Part shown: positions 33,301 through 43,990 of the stretch, piece after piece
Numbering within the stretch: the stretch's first letter is position 1
Layout of the letters: each line of letters starts with the position of its first letter
From: Anseranas semipalmata
Lineage: Eukaryota > Chordata > Aves > Anseriformes > Anseranatidae
Assembly (NCBI GenBank): GCA_013399115.1
Contig: VXAA01000156.1
Span: 34,381 to 98,380 of the forward strand
Reading direction: 5' to 3'
DNA: 64,000 bases
Made by a program: the position numbers and the translations under genes
The notes under the pieces: model-generated
What the model saw: only the letters and a program-made list of their open reading frames with translations
Databases searched by the model: none
What the model was told of the DNA's origin: nothing

Positions 33301-34476
33301 TGCCACAGGCAGGGACAGCTCCCACTAGACCAGGTTGAGCAAAGCTCTGTCCAACCTGGCCTTGAACAACTCCAGGATGGGGCATCCACAGCTTCTCTGG
33401 GCAACCTGTTCTATTGAAGTCTTAATCTCCTATTGCAATATATTTCAAAACACTTGCGTCAAAATTTCCCTAATAATATCATCTAGATATTTAAAATATT
33501 GCATGGAAACATTTTTTTAAATGATTCAGTTATCAAGCTGTGCCTATTTTTCTATTAAACTAGTTCTACCATGTAAGAGAATACTACTAGTTGCCTAAAC
33601 CAGTGGCTATCAGTCCTTATTTTGACTCAAGCATGCTTAAGGGCAGAATAAGAGGTCATTTTCAGTGAAAGGAATAACAGACATAAGACATAAGTGAACC
33701 TTTCAGAAAAATACTGAGCAAAAATAGAAGAACATGCTTCTTTTACTCTGTGTGTGCATGCATATGTAAAAATATATGGTCTACAGAATGCCTGTATAGT
33801 CTTTATACATATGTTCCATAAGGCTTATTCAATTTAATATATACTAGATCAGTAACTAACACAGCTATGACACTGGATTAACATTAACATTAGCTTGGGA
33901 ACACTAACCACTATGTTTGTCACACAACTGATGCTGTAAGTTAACTTCTTTCTGGTAATCATTTTTTCAAAGAAATACTTTTATTGTTATCTGGATTCTC
34001 ATAATCTTTTTTTTTATATATATATCATTTTTATTTAAGAAACCGCTCATCTGTATATTTAAACAACATCCAGAATAAAAGCTAACAGATGGCAGACTAA
34101 TTTCAAAAGGAAACTACTACCTATCTGTCTGTAAATTGACCTCTCATGGGCAAAGTCCTCAAAACACTGTGACAGGCCATATGTTTCAGTGAAAACTACT
34201 TGCTCATCCAACAAAATAACAATTTTATATTAAAAGTAAGAATCACCAGTTAATGAATCAACTGATCTGAATTATTCTGCAGTTGCTGACCCTCAACAGT
34301 TTGAGTGAGCCTTTGGAAAAGACATGAGGGTTGATTTCTCTCAATCCATTTGTCTGTAACTCTGCTGAGACTGTTAGTCTAAAGCTGCTGTGTTATTGTG
34401 CTACTGTGTTATGGCTTACAGATGCCCACACATGCATAGAGAAAATAAATACATGCAACATAAACCTCATACAGAC
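30396..34476. other. PUDP intron segment around a short CR1
   Basis: Apart from the CR1 at 33,238-33,411, only A-runs (31,741-31,757; 32,855-32,868) and AT-rich DNA are seen. Confidence 0.6.
33238..33411 (-). mobile_element. CR1 LINE 3' fragment (short)
   Basis: The classic CR1 3' end TCACAGAATCATAGAATGG is followed by TTAGGTTGGAAGGGACC and ends abruptly after CTGGGCAACCTGTT. About 170 bp remain after 5' truncation. Confidence 0.95.
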
Positions 34477-35138
34477 TCACAGAGAATCACAGAATGCCTG
34501 AGGTTGGAAGGGAGCTCTGGAGCTCAGCTGGTCCAGACCCCCTGCTCAAGCTGACTCACCTAGAGCTGGCTGACCAGGACCATGTCCTGGCACCTTCTGA
34601 GTATCATCTCCAAGGAGGGAGACTCCACGACCTCTCTGGGCAACCTGTGCCAGTGCTCAGTCACCCTCACAGCATAGAAATGCTTCCCGATGTTCAGGAG
34701 GAACCTCCTGTGTTCTCATTTGTGCCCATTGCCTCTTGTCCTGGCACTGGGCACCACTGCGCAGAGCCTGGCTCTGTCCTCTCTGCACCCTCCCTTCAGG
34801 TGTTTATAGACATTGATGAGATCCCCCCTGAGCCTCCTCTTCTTTGCACAGTCCCAGCTCTTTCAGCCTTTCCCCATAGGAAAGGTGCTCCAGCCCCTTC
34901 ATCATCTTTGTGGTCCTTTGTTGGACTCCCTCCAGTAGCTCCATGTCTCTCTTGTACTGAGGAGCCTAGAATGGGAAACAGGACTCCAGGGGTGGCCTCA
35001 CCAGAGCTGAGTAGAGGGGAAGGATCACCTCCCTCAGCCTGCTGGCAGCACTCCTCCTGGTGCAGCCCAGGATAGCACCAGCCTTCTTCGCACAAAGCTA
35101 CATTACTGGCTCCTGGTCAACTTGGTGTCCACCAGCTA
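34477..35138 (-). mobile_element. CR1 LINE 3' fragment
   Basis: It begins at AATCACAGAATGCCTGAGGT (complement of the CR1 3' end) and proceeds through CTCTGGGCAACCTGTGCCAG to the end of ORF2 near TTGGTGTCCACCAGC. Its first 250 bp are nearly identical in order and wording to the copy at 60,245, so the two belong to one subfamily. The 193-codon plus-strand frame here is antisense noise. Confidence 0.95.
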
Positions 35139-36989
35139 TCACAAATATGTATTTTTTGAGAGTATGGGATCAATTTGCTTTTATTTCCTGTTCAAAAATG
35201 TATAGCCACACTCACTGGTATAAACACAGATGGCACTGTAATGGAACTTCTAAATTTAAAGGTTTGAATGACAAATGTGCAAAAAACACAGTCAAAACAT
35301 ATTGCTAAGTGACCGTTAGAGAACCCATGATGAGGAGACAGAACATTCCACTAGGAAATGTCTCAGTCACCCCAATACTAATATACTCACTTTGCACTTC
35401 TTCACAGTTAAGGCAAATTGCCTTCTCTACAAATGCTTGCAGTCAACTTACAAACAAGCACCTGCAAGACAGTTTATGTACTTATAACATATTTCTGGGG
35501 GGAGAAAAGCTGAGAAAGCTAAATACTCTGTAAGCACAGGCCACCCCCACCCCCCACTTTCCTCACTTTTAAAAATCAAGTCATGTCTATTTATATGTTA
35601 GTAAGACTACCATGGCATACCAGAAACAGTGATTTTACTTTGTTGTATCCATCACAATGCATGACCTGAAAGAAACCGCCTCTATTACAGCAACACGATC
35701 AGTTCTGAAATAGTCACTGCCACAGGTATTGCCACAAATTCTTCTGGATAAATTGACAGGCAGCTGAGTGGTATGAGCAGCATTTTGCTGATAACTTGGA
35801 AGCTTCAGCTCCTAGACAGTATATAAGGATTCCCTAGGGAAACCAGACTGCAGCAGGTATGTCAAGGTGACAAAGTATCACTGCCACACAATTCATTGAA
35901 AGATATGTTCTGGCAACCAAGTAAAAAGTGCTGTGACTACAAAAAAAAAAAAAAAAAAAAGGAGGACAGGCTGTCAGGTGAAGAAATGAAAGACAAGTGG
36001 TAGTGTTTTCTCTCTATAATACTGTAAAACTTTGCATATTGATTTCAACTACTTCCAGTGAGATACAGGTAAGATTCATTACTGAATACAGAAAATTTAT
36101 AAATCAGATAGTAAATATAATGTCTGAAGAGTGAGGACTGAAATTTCTCTTCTATACAGATTGTCATGGGGATATATGTTCTGGGTTTTCAGGTCTTGAA
36201 GGTGTAGCTAAACGCATCTGGTTTTGTATTCTTCAAATGTTTTTAAGCCCTAATATTAGCAAGGAAAACAATTTGAGAAAGACATTAAAACTTCTATTTT
36301 CTCCACTGATCCTGCATTTGCAGATAAAACATTTCAATACTTTCAAAGCCATAAAGAACAGTCTCCTATTTGACAAGTAAAGTAGTAATGTAACAAGTAG
36401 TTCTATGGAATACAGAGATAAGGGGTTAAAACCAGAAAGAAACAATTACTTTATCTAAAATTACACTTATTCTCAGCCAGGTAATTTTAACTTTGTTACC
36501 AAAATAAACATGAAGAAAATCTTACAGTATCATTCAAGTGACACTTTGTCATTTAGAGTTTCTTCAGATTTCCAGTGTCTTGAAGAAAGACGTTAGTCAT
36601 GATGCTCTAAATGCTTTCTCAATCAGATATTCTTGTTGTGCTAAGCAGTGGCAATTTATCTTTCCAAATCCACATACAGAAATGCCAACCAAGGTTCTTC
36701 ACTGCTATGTGTTCTCCCGTTCCCCATCAACTAAAAGTCTTTCTCCCTGTTTTGGGTGCCTCCCTATCCTTCTTGGAGAAAAGGAGAACAGCTTATGCAG
36801 ACAGTTTTTAATTAATAAAAGTCCTTCTTTCCAAATCTTCTATGGTTATGATACATTATGCTACTAGCAAGTCCAAAGAGCATTTATGGAGCATTAATGG
36901 TTAAAATTGCCAAACATTTCTACGGAGAGAGATCTGTACATATTTCTATACACAAACATATATATCTACATATACACAGACGTTAGGTT
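35139..36989. other. PUDP intron segment
   Basis: No element recognised except a 21-bp A-run at 35,941-35,960. Short open frames at 36,538-36,867 have no recognised homology. Confidence 0.6.
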
Positions 36990-38215
36990 ATGCAATAAAA
37001 TGCTTGCCTTTGCACACAGAAAGGAGCATGGCAGGTGGGGGAGCGTGAATCCCACCTTGCCCCAGGTCCTGCCAGGCCCATCACAGGAGCCATCAGCCTG
37101 CTGGAGGCTCCTCCCCAGGCACCCTGACAGGAGCAGGGAGGCCAAAGGGCAGGGGAGCCCCAGCAGCCTGGCAGGGTCAGGGGATCCCCTGACCCAGTCC
37201 TGGGGTTGGCCAAGACCCCATAACGTGCCAACGGGGAAGGCTCTCCCCAGGCAGATGTGGGCAGGTGACGGCCATGGGTCAGGCTGCCGTGTGGGAAAAG
37301 GGGATGAAAGGGGACGTGGTGTGCACAGGTGCCGGTCAGTCAGTGCACCCGGCCATGCCTGCACTGGCCAGCACAGCCTCTCCTGTCCCCTCACTAAACT
37401 CCATGTCTAACTTTCCCTGGGCCAGGGCTCCCTACTCTGTGTGAATGCGTGGAGGTCTCAGCACTGGCCCTGCCGAGAGAGCCGGGGGCCAGAGGCCCGT
37501 GTGCCCGTGGTGCAGCACCTGGAGCGAGCGCGGTGTGCAGGTGCGCGTGTGAGCGTAGTGAGCAGCAAGTTGGATGAGTCAGTGAGTGACCTGCGAGCCT
37601 GGCACGCCTCTCATGGCGAAACCACAGGGCGGGCTGGCTGCCAGAGGGACGGGGTAGTCCTGGCCAGCTTCTGTAGAGACTGGGGGTGTCCGGCTGGGAG
37701 ACCTGCACGTGAGAGACTCTCTGCAGGAGGCAACAGCAGGCACAAGGATCCAGGACCTGTATGGATTGTGTCTAAGCCCAGTTACTGGAGGGATTTGTCC
37801 ATTGTGTGTGAGAGAGATGGAGAAAGGGAAAGAGAGAGAGAAGGTCCGCACCAAGGCTGGACTGGGGCTGTGGCACTGGGGGCTTACGTGTCCAGGTGCC
37901 AGCAACTTGGGAGACTGGGATTCAGGGCCAGCTGAGTGCCTAAACCCAGCTGCTGGAGGGATCTGTATTGCATATACGTAGATATTTTGTACTTCCTGAT
38001 CAGCCAGAGAGGATGAGGAACAGGATGAGGCTGTTGGTGCTCTTTGAATTTGTGTAAGTACTGGGTGTTTCTGCTGGGCTGTTCTGTGGGGCTGGCACAT
38101 GTATGTGTGTTTATGTGTACAGTATACGTGCACGTGCTTGTGTGACTACTGGGAATATGTGGATGTGGAGCCATGGAGCTGTGGCAGCCTTCCTTCTACC
38201 AGGGTGCTGGATTTG
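36990..38215 (+). repeat. Unclassified dispersed repeat, copy B (intronic)
   Basis: Copy B shares with A and C the CAGGCCCATCACAGGAGCCAT block, the GGAGGGAT(C/T)TGT block, the AGGAACAGGATGAGGCTGTTGGTGCT block (copy C has the same order) and a final GT-rich stretch ending near CCATGGAGCTGTGGCAGCC. It lacks the AT-rich middle part seen in A and C (A 6410-6660). The 'aagcccagTTACTGGAGGGAT' module occurs twice, around 37,770-37,800 and 37,935-37,965, so B has an internal duplication or an extra module. It is uninterrupted at the site where C carries the ERVL LTR. The apparent 160-180-codon frames are compositional. Confidence 0.72.
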
Positions 38216-40350
38216 ACACATTTGTTATATGCACTTACATACACAGCATATAGTTTAAAATGTTTATCATCTGTGTATATTCCTATATATACAAATATAA
38301 AACTGTATGCATTTATACAGTTAACATCAAATGCTGTCAACTCTCAACAGTAATAGTTCAGGAAGGGTAGGGAAGAAAAAGGCTTCTTCCACCATACTTT
38401 GTTAGGACGGAAACAAACCCCCAGGAAGATGGGGATTGGACATGAACTAAAAACGTTCTTTCATTCAATACAGAAGTACAACCAGGACAGCATCCAACAT
38501 GGTTTAGCAATACCTTCCCAAAACCAAGTCAGCAGTTTTAAATTCTGTATTATCTGATATTCTCAATATGAGCAAGTTTTCATTGTAATTAAATGTTCAG
38601 TTCAATACAAACCCATGCAGCAACACTTTGCCTGCTGAATGGTTTCTAATTGGAAAATGCAGTCCCTACTGAATCTGCTAACAGATTTAACAAAATAAGA
38701 AGTAATTCATATTCCACACTTCGTGTGACAGTGCTGATAAGGTAACTCCAACATGACAATTATGTATCAGACACAGTATAGTGTATCATTGATATTTGTA
38801 CCCACTTGTCTATTGTTTTCTCCAAGTGCTTCCATCTCAGAAACTGTTGCTGAATTTGAAGAAGGCAGACAAGAACAATTAGATTTTTGTTTTTATTCAC
38901 CCCAATGTCCTCCTACATTCTACTAAAAATCTGTTTCTGAACAACTAAAAAAAATATTTTCCACTTTTTAAATCAACCATAACATCAATAGCCAAGCTCT
39001 AAATACTTTTACAACACTGCCTCCCAAGCCTTTTCTCAAAAGAAATCCTAGTCAACTTTGTTGTTGCAGCTGGAATATAGGGTAGATTTGTCTCATGTAC
39101 CTGTGCATGCAAGTGACAAAAGATGAATCCACAAGATCAACACAGGTGTAGGTTTGAAAATGTAGATTTAAGTTCTTTAAAATTCATAAGCTTATTGATA
39201 CTAGTGGAAGCTTGTGAAGTCAACTGGTTTGGCACTTCATTGTCTGCACCATACTTGTTGAAAAATCACACCATTTTTAACTTCTTGCCAATTAAGGTGA
39301 TTTTTGTTTGTGCTCTCCACAAGAAAAAAAAAAAAAGGAAAGAAAAATAAAAAGGAGGCGAGTGGTGTGGAAGACCCATTAATAAAGGAATTTGCAAATA
39401 AAATGAGAATACTGAGCTCTTTGCTGTATTTATAAAGAAATACAAAAAGGTGGTTGGTTGGTTGGTTGGTTGGTTGGTTGGTTGGTTTTGCCAGGCAGCA
39501 CAAGCTTTTAATATCTCAAGTCATTCAGACCTTCAATTGAGATTTATTAACCTGTCAAACAAAAGCAATTTTACAACATATACAATTGCAGTTCATCTCA
39601 GAACATTTATTGCTCTGTAAACAGAAAATCCAGATTCTCCTTAAGCAATCTGTTCCTTTTCTTCTCCGTCAAGCAAGAAAGAAGTCATGTTAGTGAAAGA
39701 AACTCTAAGTGAAACAGAAGCAGAAAGAAAGTAATCATGAACCTATATATGTTAAGATATTTAAACAGCATAAAGTTTGAAATTAAAACAGACTTTTACA
39801 GTGACTACCTCAAAAAGAAATACAAACAAAAACAACAAAAAAACTCTGGTGTCAACAACTTACATCAAACAAAACAAACAGAGGTGCAGAAATGAGAAAC
39901 AGTTTTAATTAATATCTAAATATCACAATACTTGAGGGAGGATGGCCTCTGCCCAGGATGATGTAGATGACTCCCACATTTGGCCAATACTGATGGGGTG
40001 GGGAAGAGGAAACAGAACAGGGCCACAGCTCATTGTTCACTTGGTATATTTTTGTGCCATAAAACTCCATAACCATGAGGTGAAGCTAAAAGAAGTATCA
40101 GGTTTCTGTGTGCTCTCCAAATCTTTAAACACAGAACAAAACAACAACTCCAAGGAAATCTAATTGTGGAAGATTATTTGGCTCATAATTTAAGTTAGTA
40201 ATATCTGTCGAGCAGAAGCTTGACTCTGAAATTCTATTACAATTTAGTATTATAATCCTCAAATACGCAAGAACTGTATTTGAAAAGTTAATCAGTCATT
40301 AAAATTAGGAAAGAAGAAAACAGAAGGATGATGATAATCTTTAGAAAGTC
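38216..40350. other. PUDP intron segment
   Basis: AT-rich DNA with an A-rich stretch (39,324-39,352) and the GGTT repeat. Nothing else was recognised. Confidence 0.6.
39449..39487 (+). repeat. (GGTT)n tetranucleotide repeat
   Basis: Nine GGTT units (TGGTTGGTTGG pattern). Runs of paired G with short loops could form a two-layer quadruplex on the plus strand. Confidence 0.97.
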
Positions 40351-40818
40351 CAGCAGAGGGCCGCCAAGAAGGGTTGGACATGTAGCACTTACCATATGAG
40401 GAAATACTGAGGGAGAACCAGGCTTGTTCAGCCCAGAGGAAGAGAGGACTTCAGGAGGACCTAAGAGCAGCTGCCCAATCTCTCTGAGGACGTTACCAAG
40501 AAGATGGAGACAGGCTCTTTACCAAGGTGCATGGTATGAATATGAGACGATGGTCATAAATTGAAATAGGAGAGGTTCTGACCTCCTAGAGAGGAGGGGA
40601 TCAAGGGGAAATAAGGGAAAAAAAAAAAAAAAGCCACAGCAAGGATTAAGCACTGGAAAATGTTGTCCAGAGAAGCTGTGTGATCTTCATCCTTGGAAGT
40701 TTTCAAGGCCTGACTGGACAAGTCTGGAGTAACTTGGTCTGAATTCAGTATTGACCTGCCATCAGAGGCTTGGATTAGTTACTTTGCAAGGTTTCTTCAA
40801 ACCATAATGATTCTATAG
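40351..40818 (+). mobile_element. CR1 LINE 3' fragment (older)
   Basis: It starts CAGCAGAGGGCCGCCAAGAA and contains GGCTTGTTCAGCCCAGAGGA, AAGAAGATGGAGACAGGCTC and CTGGACAAGTCTGGAGTAAC, ending ACCATAATGATTCTATAG. An A-run (40,617-40,632) interrupts it. It is intronic and antisense to PUDP. Confidence 0.92.
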
Positions 40819-41404
40819 AACTAAACCAACGTATTAAGTATCCTTCAGCATTCCTCTGCTTCAGTTTTCAAGCCCTCGGAGCATTAAGAATTTTTTTCTA
40901 GAATATTACCAGTACACCGGATACCAGCCTTTCATATCTACTGCATGTTAGAGCAATTATTACCTAAGAGAAGGCCTGCCTGCCAAGCTGAAGGGAAACG
41001 TTTTCTTTCTCGCATGCTCAATTTCCTGGCATCTCTGAAATACAAAGGAAAATCAATAGATATCTGAACTACTGAAAGATTTTTCTAGCATAGCCCTACA
41101 ATAAACTAAGATGATTCCATGATAACTTTAGACATTTTTTGGTCTCTTAGTCTATGTCTTGACTATGAGGAAATCCCATTTCCTGAGTCAGGAGTTGGGA
41201 AAGCAGTGACAGTAAGGTGATGTTCCCAGATGCGAACAAATGGAGCAAGAGTTGATTCAGCAGAACTACAATAGAAAATATTGGAGAAGATAGTGTAGAT
41301 CTTTCTACTATATCAAGGAAACTAGGGTGGAAGAGTTCAAATTGCTCTGACGAATGTTTAGAAAGGAGGGGGTTTATTAAAAGAATGGAACAGGACTAAA
41401 ATAC

Positions 41405-41803
41405 CAACATGATAACCAGTTCAGGTGTAGATGTTCCAAGTCTGCCTTTATGGAGAGAAATATGTGATCCTAGGGAATGGGTTACTGCTGTCTGGGAATA
41501 GGGCTTATTCTGGAGCCTGGCAGAGGGCAGACAGCCACAGCTCCATTCCACCTCGTCCAAATAGTGAGACTGAGCATGTATTCCCCGTAGGCACACACAA
41601 ACATATACATAGCTGGTCACACAGATCAACAACTACACTCAGCACTCCCATGAACAGAAACATCAACAGCCTCACCCTGTTCCCCTCTCTGACAGCTCAG
41701 GATAAAGTTCTGATAATGGGAATATGCACATATATACAATGTGGACCCTCCAGTTGCTGGGCTCAGACACTGCTCCTGCATCCTTGTCTCTGCAATTGTT
41801 TGC
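41405..41803 (-). repeat. Unclassified dispersed repeat, copy C, 3' part
   Basis: This is the continuation of copy C beyond the nested LTR. It carries GTGTCTGAGCCCAGCAACTG, GAGGGGAACAGGGTGAGGCT, a GT-rich stretch and CTCAGTCTCACTA, in the same order as copies A and B. It ends within 100-200 bp of AATGGAGCTGTGGCTG; the outer boundary is uncertain. Confidence 0.72.
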
Positions 41804-42871
41804 TGTGGTGTTTTCACACCGATATGTAGCTAAGCTCCACCATACTGCTCTCTCATTCCCATTCCTCAAAGAAACAGAGGGAGAAAATACAATTGGAAAA
41901 GGGCTCAAGGGCTGAGATAAGGACAGGGAGATTGTTCACCAATTACCATCACGGGCAAAACAGACTTAGTATGAGGGAGATTAATGTAATTTATTGCCTA
42001 TTGTTAACAGACTAGAGCAGTGAGAACTAAAAGCAAACTAACACGCCCCCCCCCCATCCACCCTCTTCTACCTCCATGCTTCAGTGTAGGGGAATAGGGG
42101 CTGCGGTCAGTCCCTAACGCTGCGTCTCTGCCGCTCCTTCACGGTCACTCTCTGCCCCTGCTCCACGTGGGCTCCCTCCCACGGGATGCCGTCCTTCCCA
42201 AACTGATCCTGCGTGGGCTTCCCACAGGCTGCAGCTCTTCCAGAACTGCTCCCATATGGGTCCGTACCACGGGGCCCATCCCTCATGACCAAACTGCTCC
42301 AACATGGCTCCCCCACGGGCGGCAGCTCCCGCCAGGCCTCCTGCTCCTGCGTGGGCTCCTCTCCACGGGCTGCAGCTCCGGCCCGGGGCCTGCTCCTGCG
42401 GGGGCTCCCATGGGCCGCAGCCTCCTCCAGGCCACATCCACCTGCTCCATGGGGGCTCCTCCATGGCTGCAGCGTGGAGATCTGCTCCGTGTGGTACCCA
42501 TGGGCTGCAGGGGGACGGCCTGCTCCACCATGGGCCTCTCCACGGGCCGCAGGGGAACTTCTGCTGCGGCGCCTGGAGCCCCTCCTGCCCTCCTTCTGCA
42601 CTGCCCTGGGTGCCTGCAGGGCTGTTCCTCTCACATTTCTCACTCCTCTCTCCCAGCTGCTGTGGCACAGCAGTTTGTTCCCTTCCTTAACTCCGCTCTC
42701 CCAGAGGCACAACCAGCGTCGCTCCCTGGCTGGGCTCTGGACAGCGGCGGGTCCCTTTTGGAGCCGGCTGGAGTTGGCTGTGATCTCACATGGAGCAGCT
42801 GCTGGGCTCTGCTCAGAGAGGCCACCCCTGCAACCTTCTGTTACCAAAACCTGCCACATAAGCCCAATACA
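41804..42871 (-). mobile_element. ERVL-type solo LTR (about 1.07 kb) nested in dispersed repeat copy C
   Basis: On the minus strand the element starts TGTATTGGGCTTATGTGGCA, the typical start of a long avian ERVL LTR. It contains a GC-rich minisatellite, carries AATAAA at 41995-41990, and ends GGTGTGAAAACACCACA. Flanking 5-mers TTTGC (41799-41803) and GTTGC (42872-42876) match at four of five positions, consistent with an aged target duplication. It interrupts dispersed repeat copy C. Joining the flanks restores a segment collinear with uninterrupted copy B. No gag/pol sequence accompanies it. The 263-codon minus and 321-codon plus open frames here follow the GC-rich tandem repeat and resemble no known protein. 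Confidence 0.88.
42115..42530 (-). repeat. GC-rich minisatellite inside the ERVL LTR
   Basis: On the LTR sense strand about nine diverged units begin GGAGCAG (one GGATCAG) at spacings of roughly 37-52 bp. Most contain a CTGCAGCCC(G/A)TGG-like core and end in GAGCCCACGCA or similar. Variable-number units are a known feature of this avian LTR class. The units explain both the local GC peak and the long stop-free frames on both strands. Confidence 0.8.
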
Positions 42872-42876
42872 GTTGC

Positions 42877-43990
42877 TCCTGGTCAGAGAAAACCCCAAGG
42901 CTATAGTCCCAGCTCCAGCTGCTGGTACTGACTGTCACACATGCACACACAAATTCGCAAGTCTTGCCCTTAAAGACCCCCAGGCTCCATGGTCTCTTTG
43001 GCAGTTGTCTGGGAGCATCTGGCCCCTCTGGTCTTACTCCTGGAGACAAATACTCATACGCGCCTCCCAGGCCACTTCACCTATCTATGGACTCATCCAG
43101 CTTGCTCTTCAGAAGTGCTCACATGCTCACCTGCACTTACTCCAGCCTCTGGCTCCACAGACACACAGGTACCTGTGACTAGTGGTCCCTCTCTGGGGCT
43201 GGCATGTGGTTTCACTCACTTGGGTCTCTCCAACCAGTGGCACTTGGCACACAGGTGCTCTGGCCCACAGTCCCAGCCCAGCTCCCGGCACCCAGAGCAA
43301 CACCTGCTCTGGTGCTCACGGAACCTCTGACCCGTGGTATGACTCCAGTTGCTGGCACTCAGACCTCCATACACACACACACAGGCTAGAGTCTATTCTC
43401 TATAGAAGCTAGGAAAATAATTAATAAACAGAATTTATAATTATAACAGGGCATGGCCAAGTAAGTGTACCAATCACCAGACTGTCTACACAACAACCGT
43501 TTCCTCCCCCATATCACCTGGATCCATCCCTCACCCTACCTTCAGTTCTCCTATACATCCTAAGTCCTCTGCAATCTATATAGGCTCTTCCCCTGCAGCC
43601 CATAATGTGTCCCACACACCGTGCAGCTACTCCCTCTTAGCCTGAAAGATGCTCCTGCATTGACTCATCTCGATAGGTCTCATGCTTGGATACTGGCGCT
43701 GAGGTTTTCCTGGGATAGCCCTGGGACAGCCCAGACAGTCTCTTCCTCCCTCTGAGTCCTTAATCTGGGTTCTCATCTGCCTTTGGGTCTTTCTGCTCCC
43801 CTGGTCTTGTGGATACGGGCCTTTGATGGACTTATGGCTCCTGTGATGGGCCTGGGAGTTGGCTGGCAGGGTGTGATTTGGGATCCCCCACCTGCGGTTG
43901 CCTCACTGTGCTCTTTTCATGGGTCTGCAGGTGAGCTTTTATCAGATAACCAAAAGACTGCATCCTGTGGCAGTTATTCCTTATGATCCA
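42877..43990 (-). repeat. Unclassified dispersed repeat, copy C, 5' part
   Basis: This is the upstream part of copy C on the minus strand, before the nested LTR. It is the fullest copy of the family in the window. From 43,990 downward it matches copy A through AGGTGGGGGATCCCAAATCA, CACAAGACCAGGGGAGC, GCATCTTTCAGGCTAAGA, GGATGGATCCAGGTGAT, the AT-rich middle, GGGCCAGAGCACCTGTGTGC and CATGCCAGC. It ends at the LTR target site CCAGGAGCAAC. Confidence 0.75.

Noticed and set aside
34494..35095. 193-codon plus-strand frame rich in Pro/Ser/Leu
   Set aside because: It is the antisense of a CR1 3' region.
36907..37410. 167-codon plus-strand frame and antisense frames
   Set aside because: Coincides with dispersed repeat copy B; matching regions in copies A and C do not preserve the frame.
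39449..39487. CRISPR-like or telomere-like array
   Set aside because: Simple GGTT tetranucleotide repeat with no spacers and not TTAGGG; eukaryotic context.
42107..42898. 263-codon minus-strand open frame (and overlapping 321-codon plus-strand frame)
   Set aside because: Lies inside the ERVL LTR and its GC-rich minisatellite; frames are open in several registers on both strands and show no known domain.
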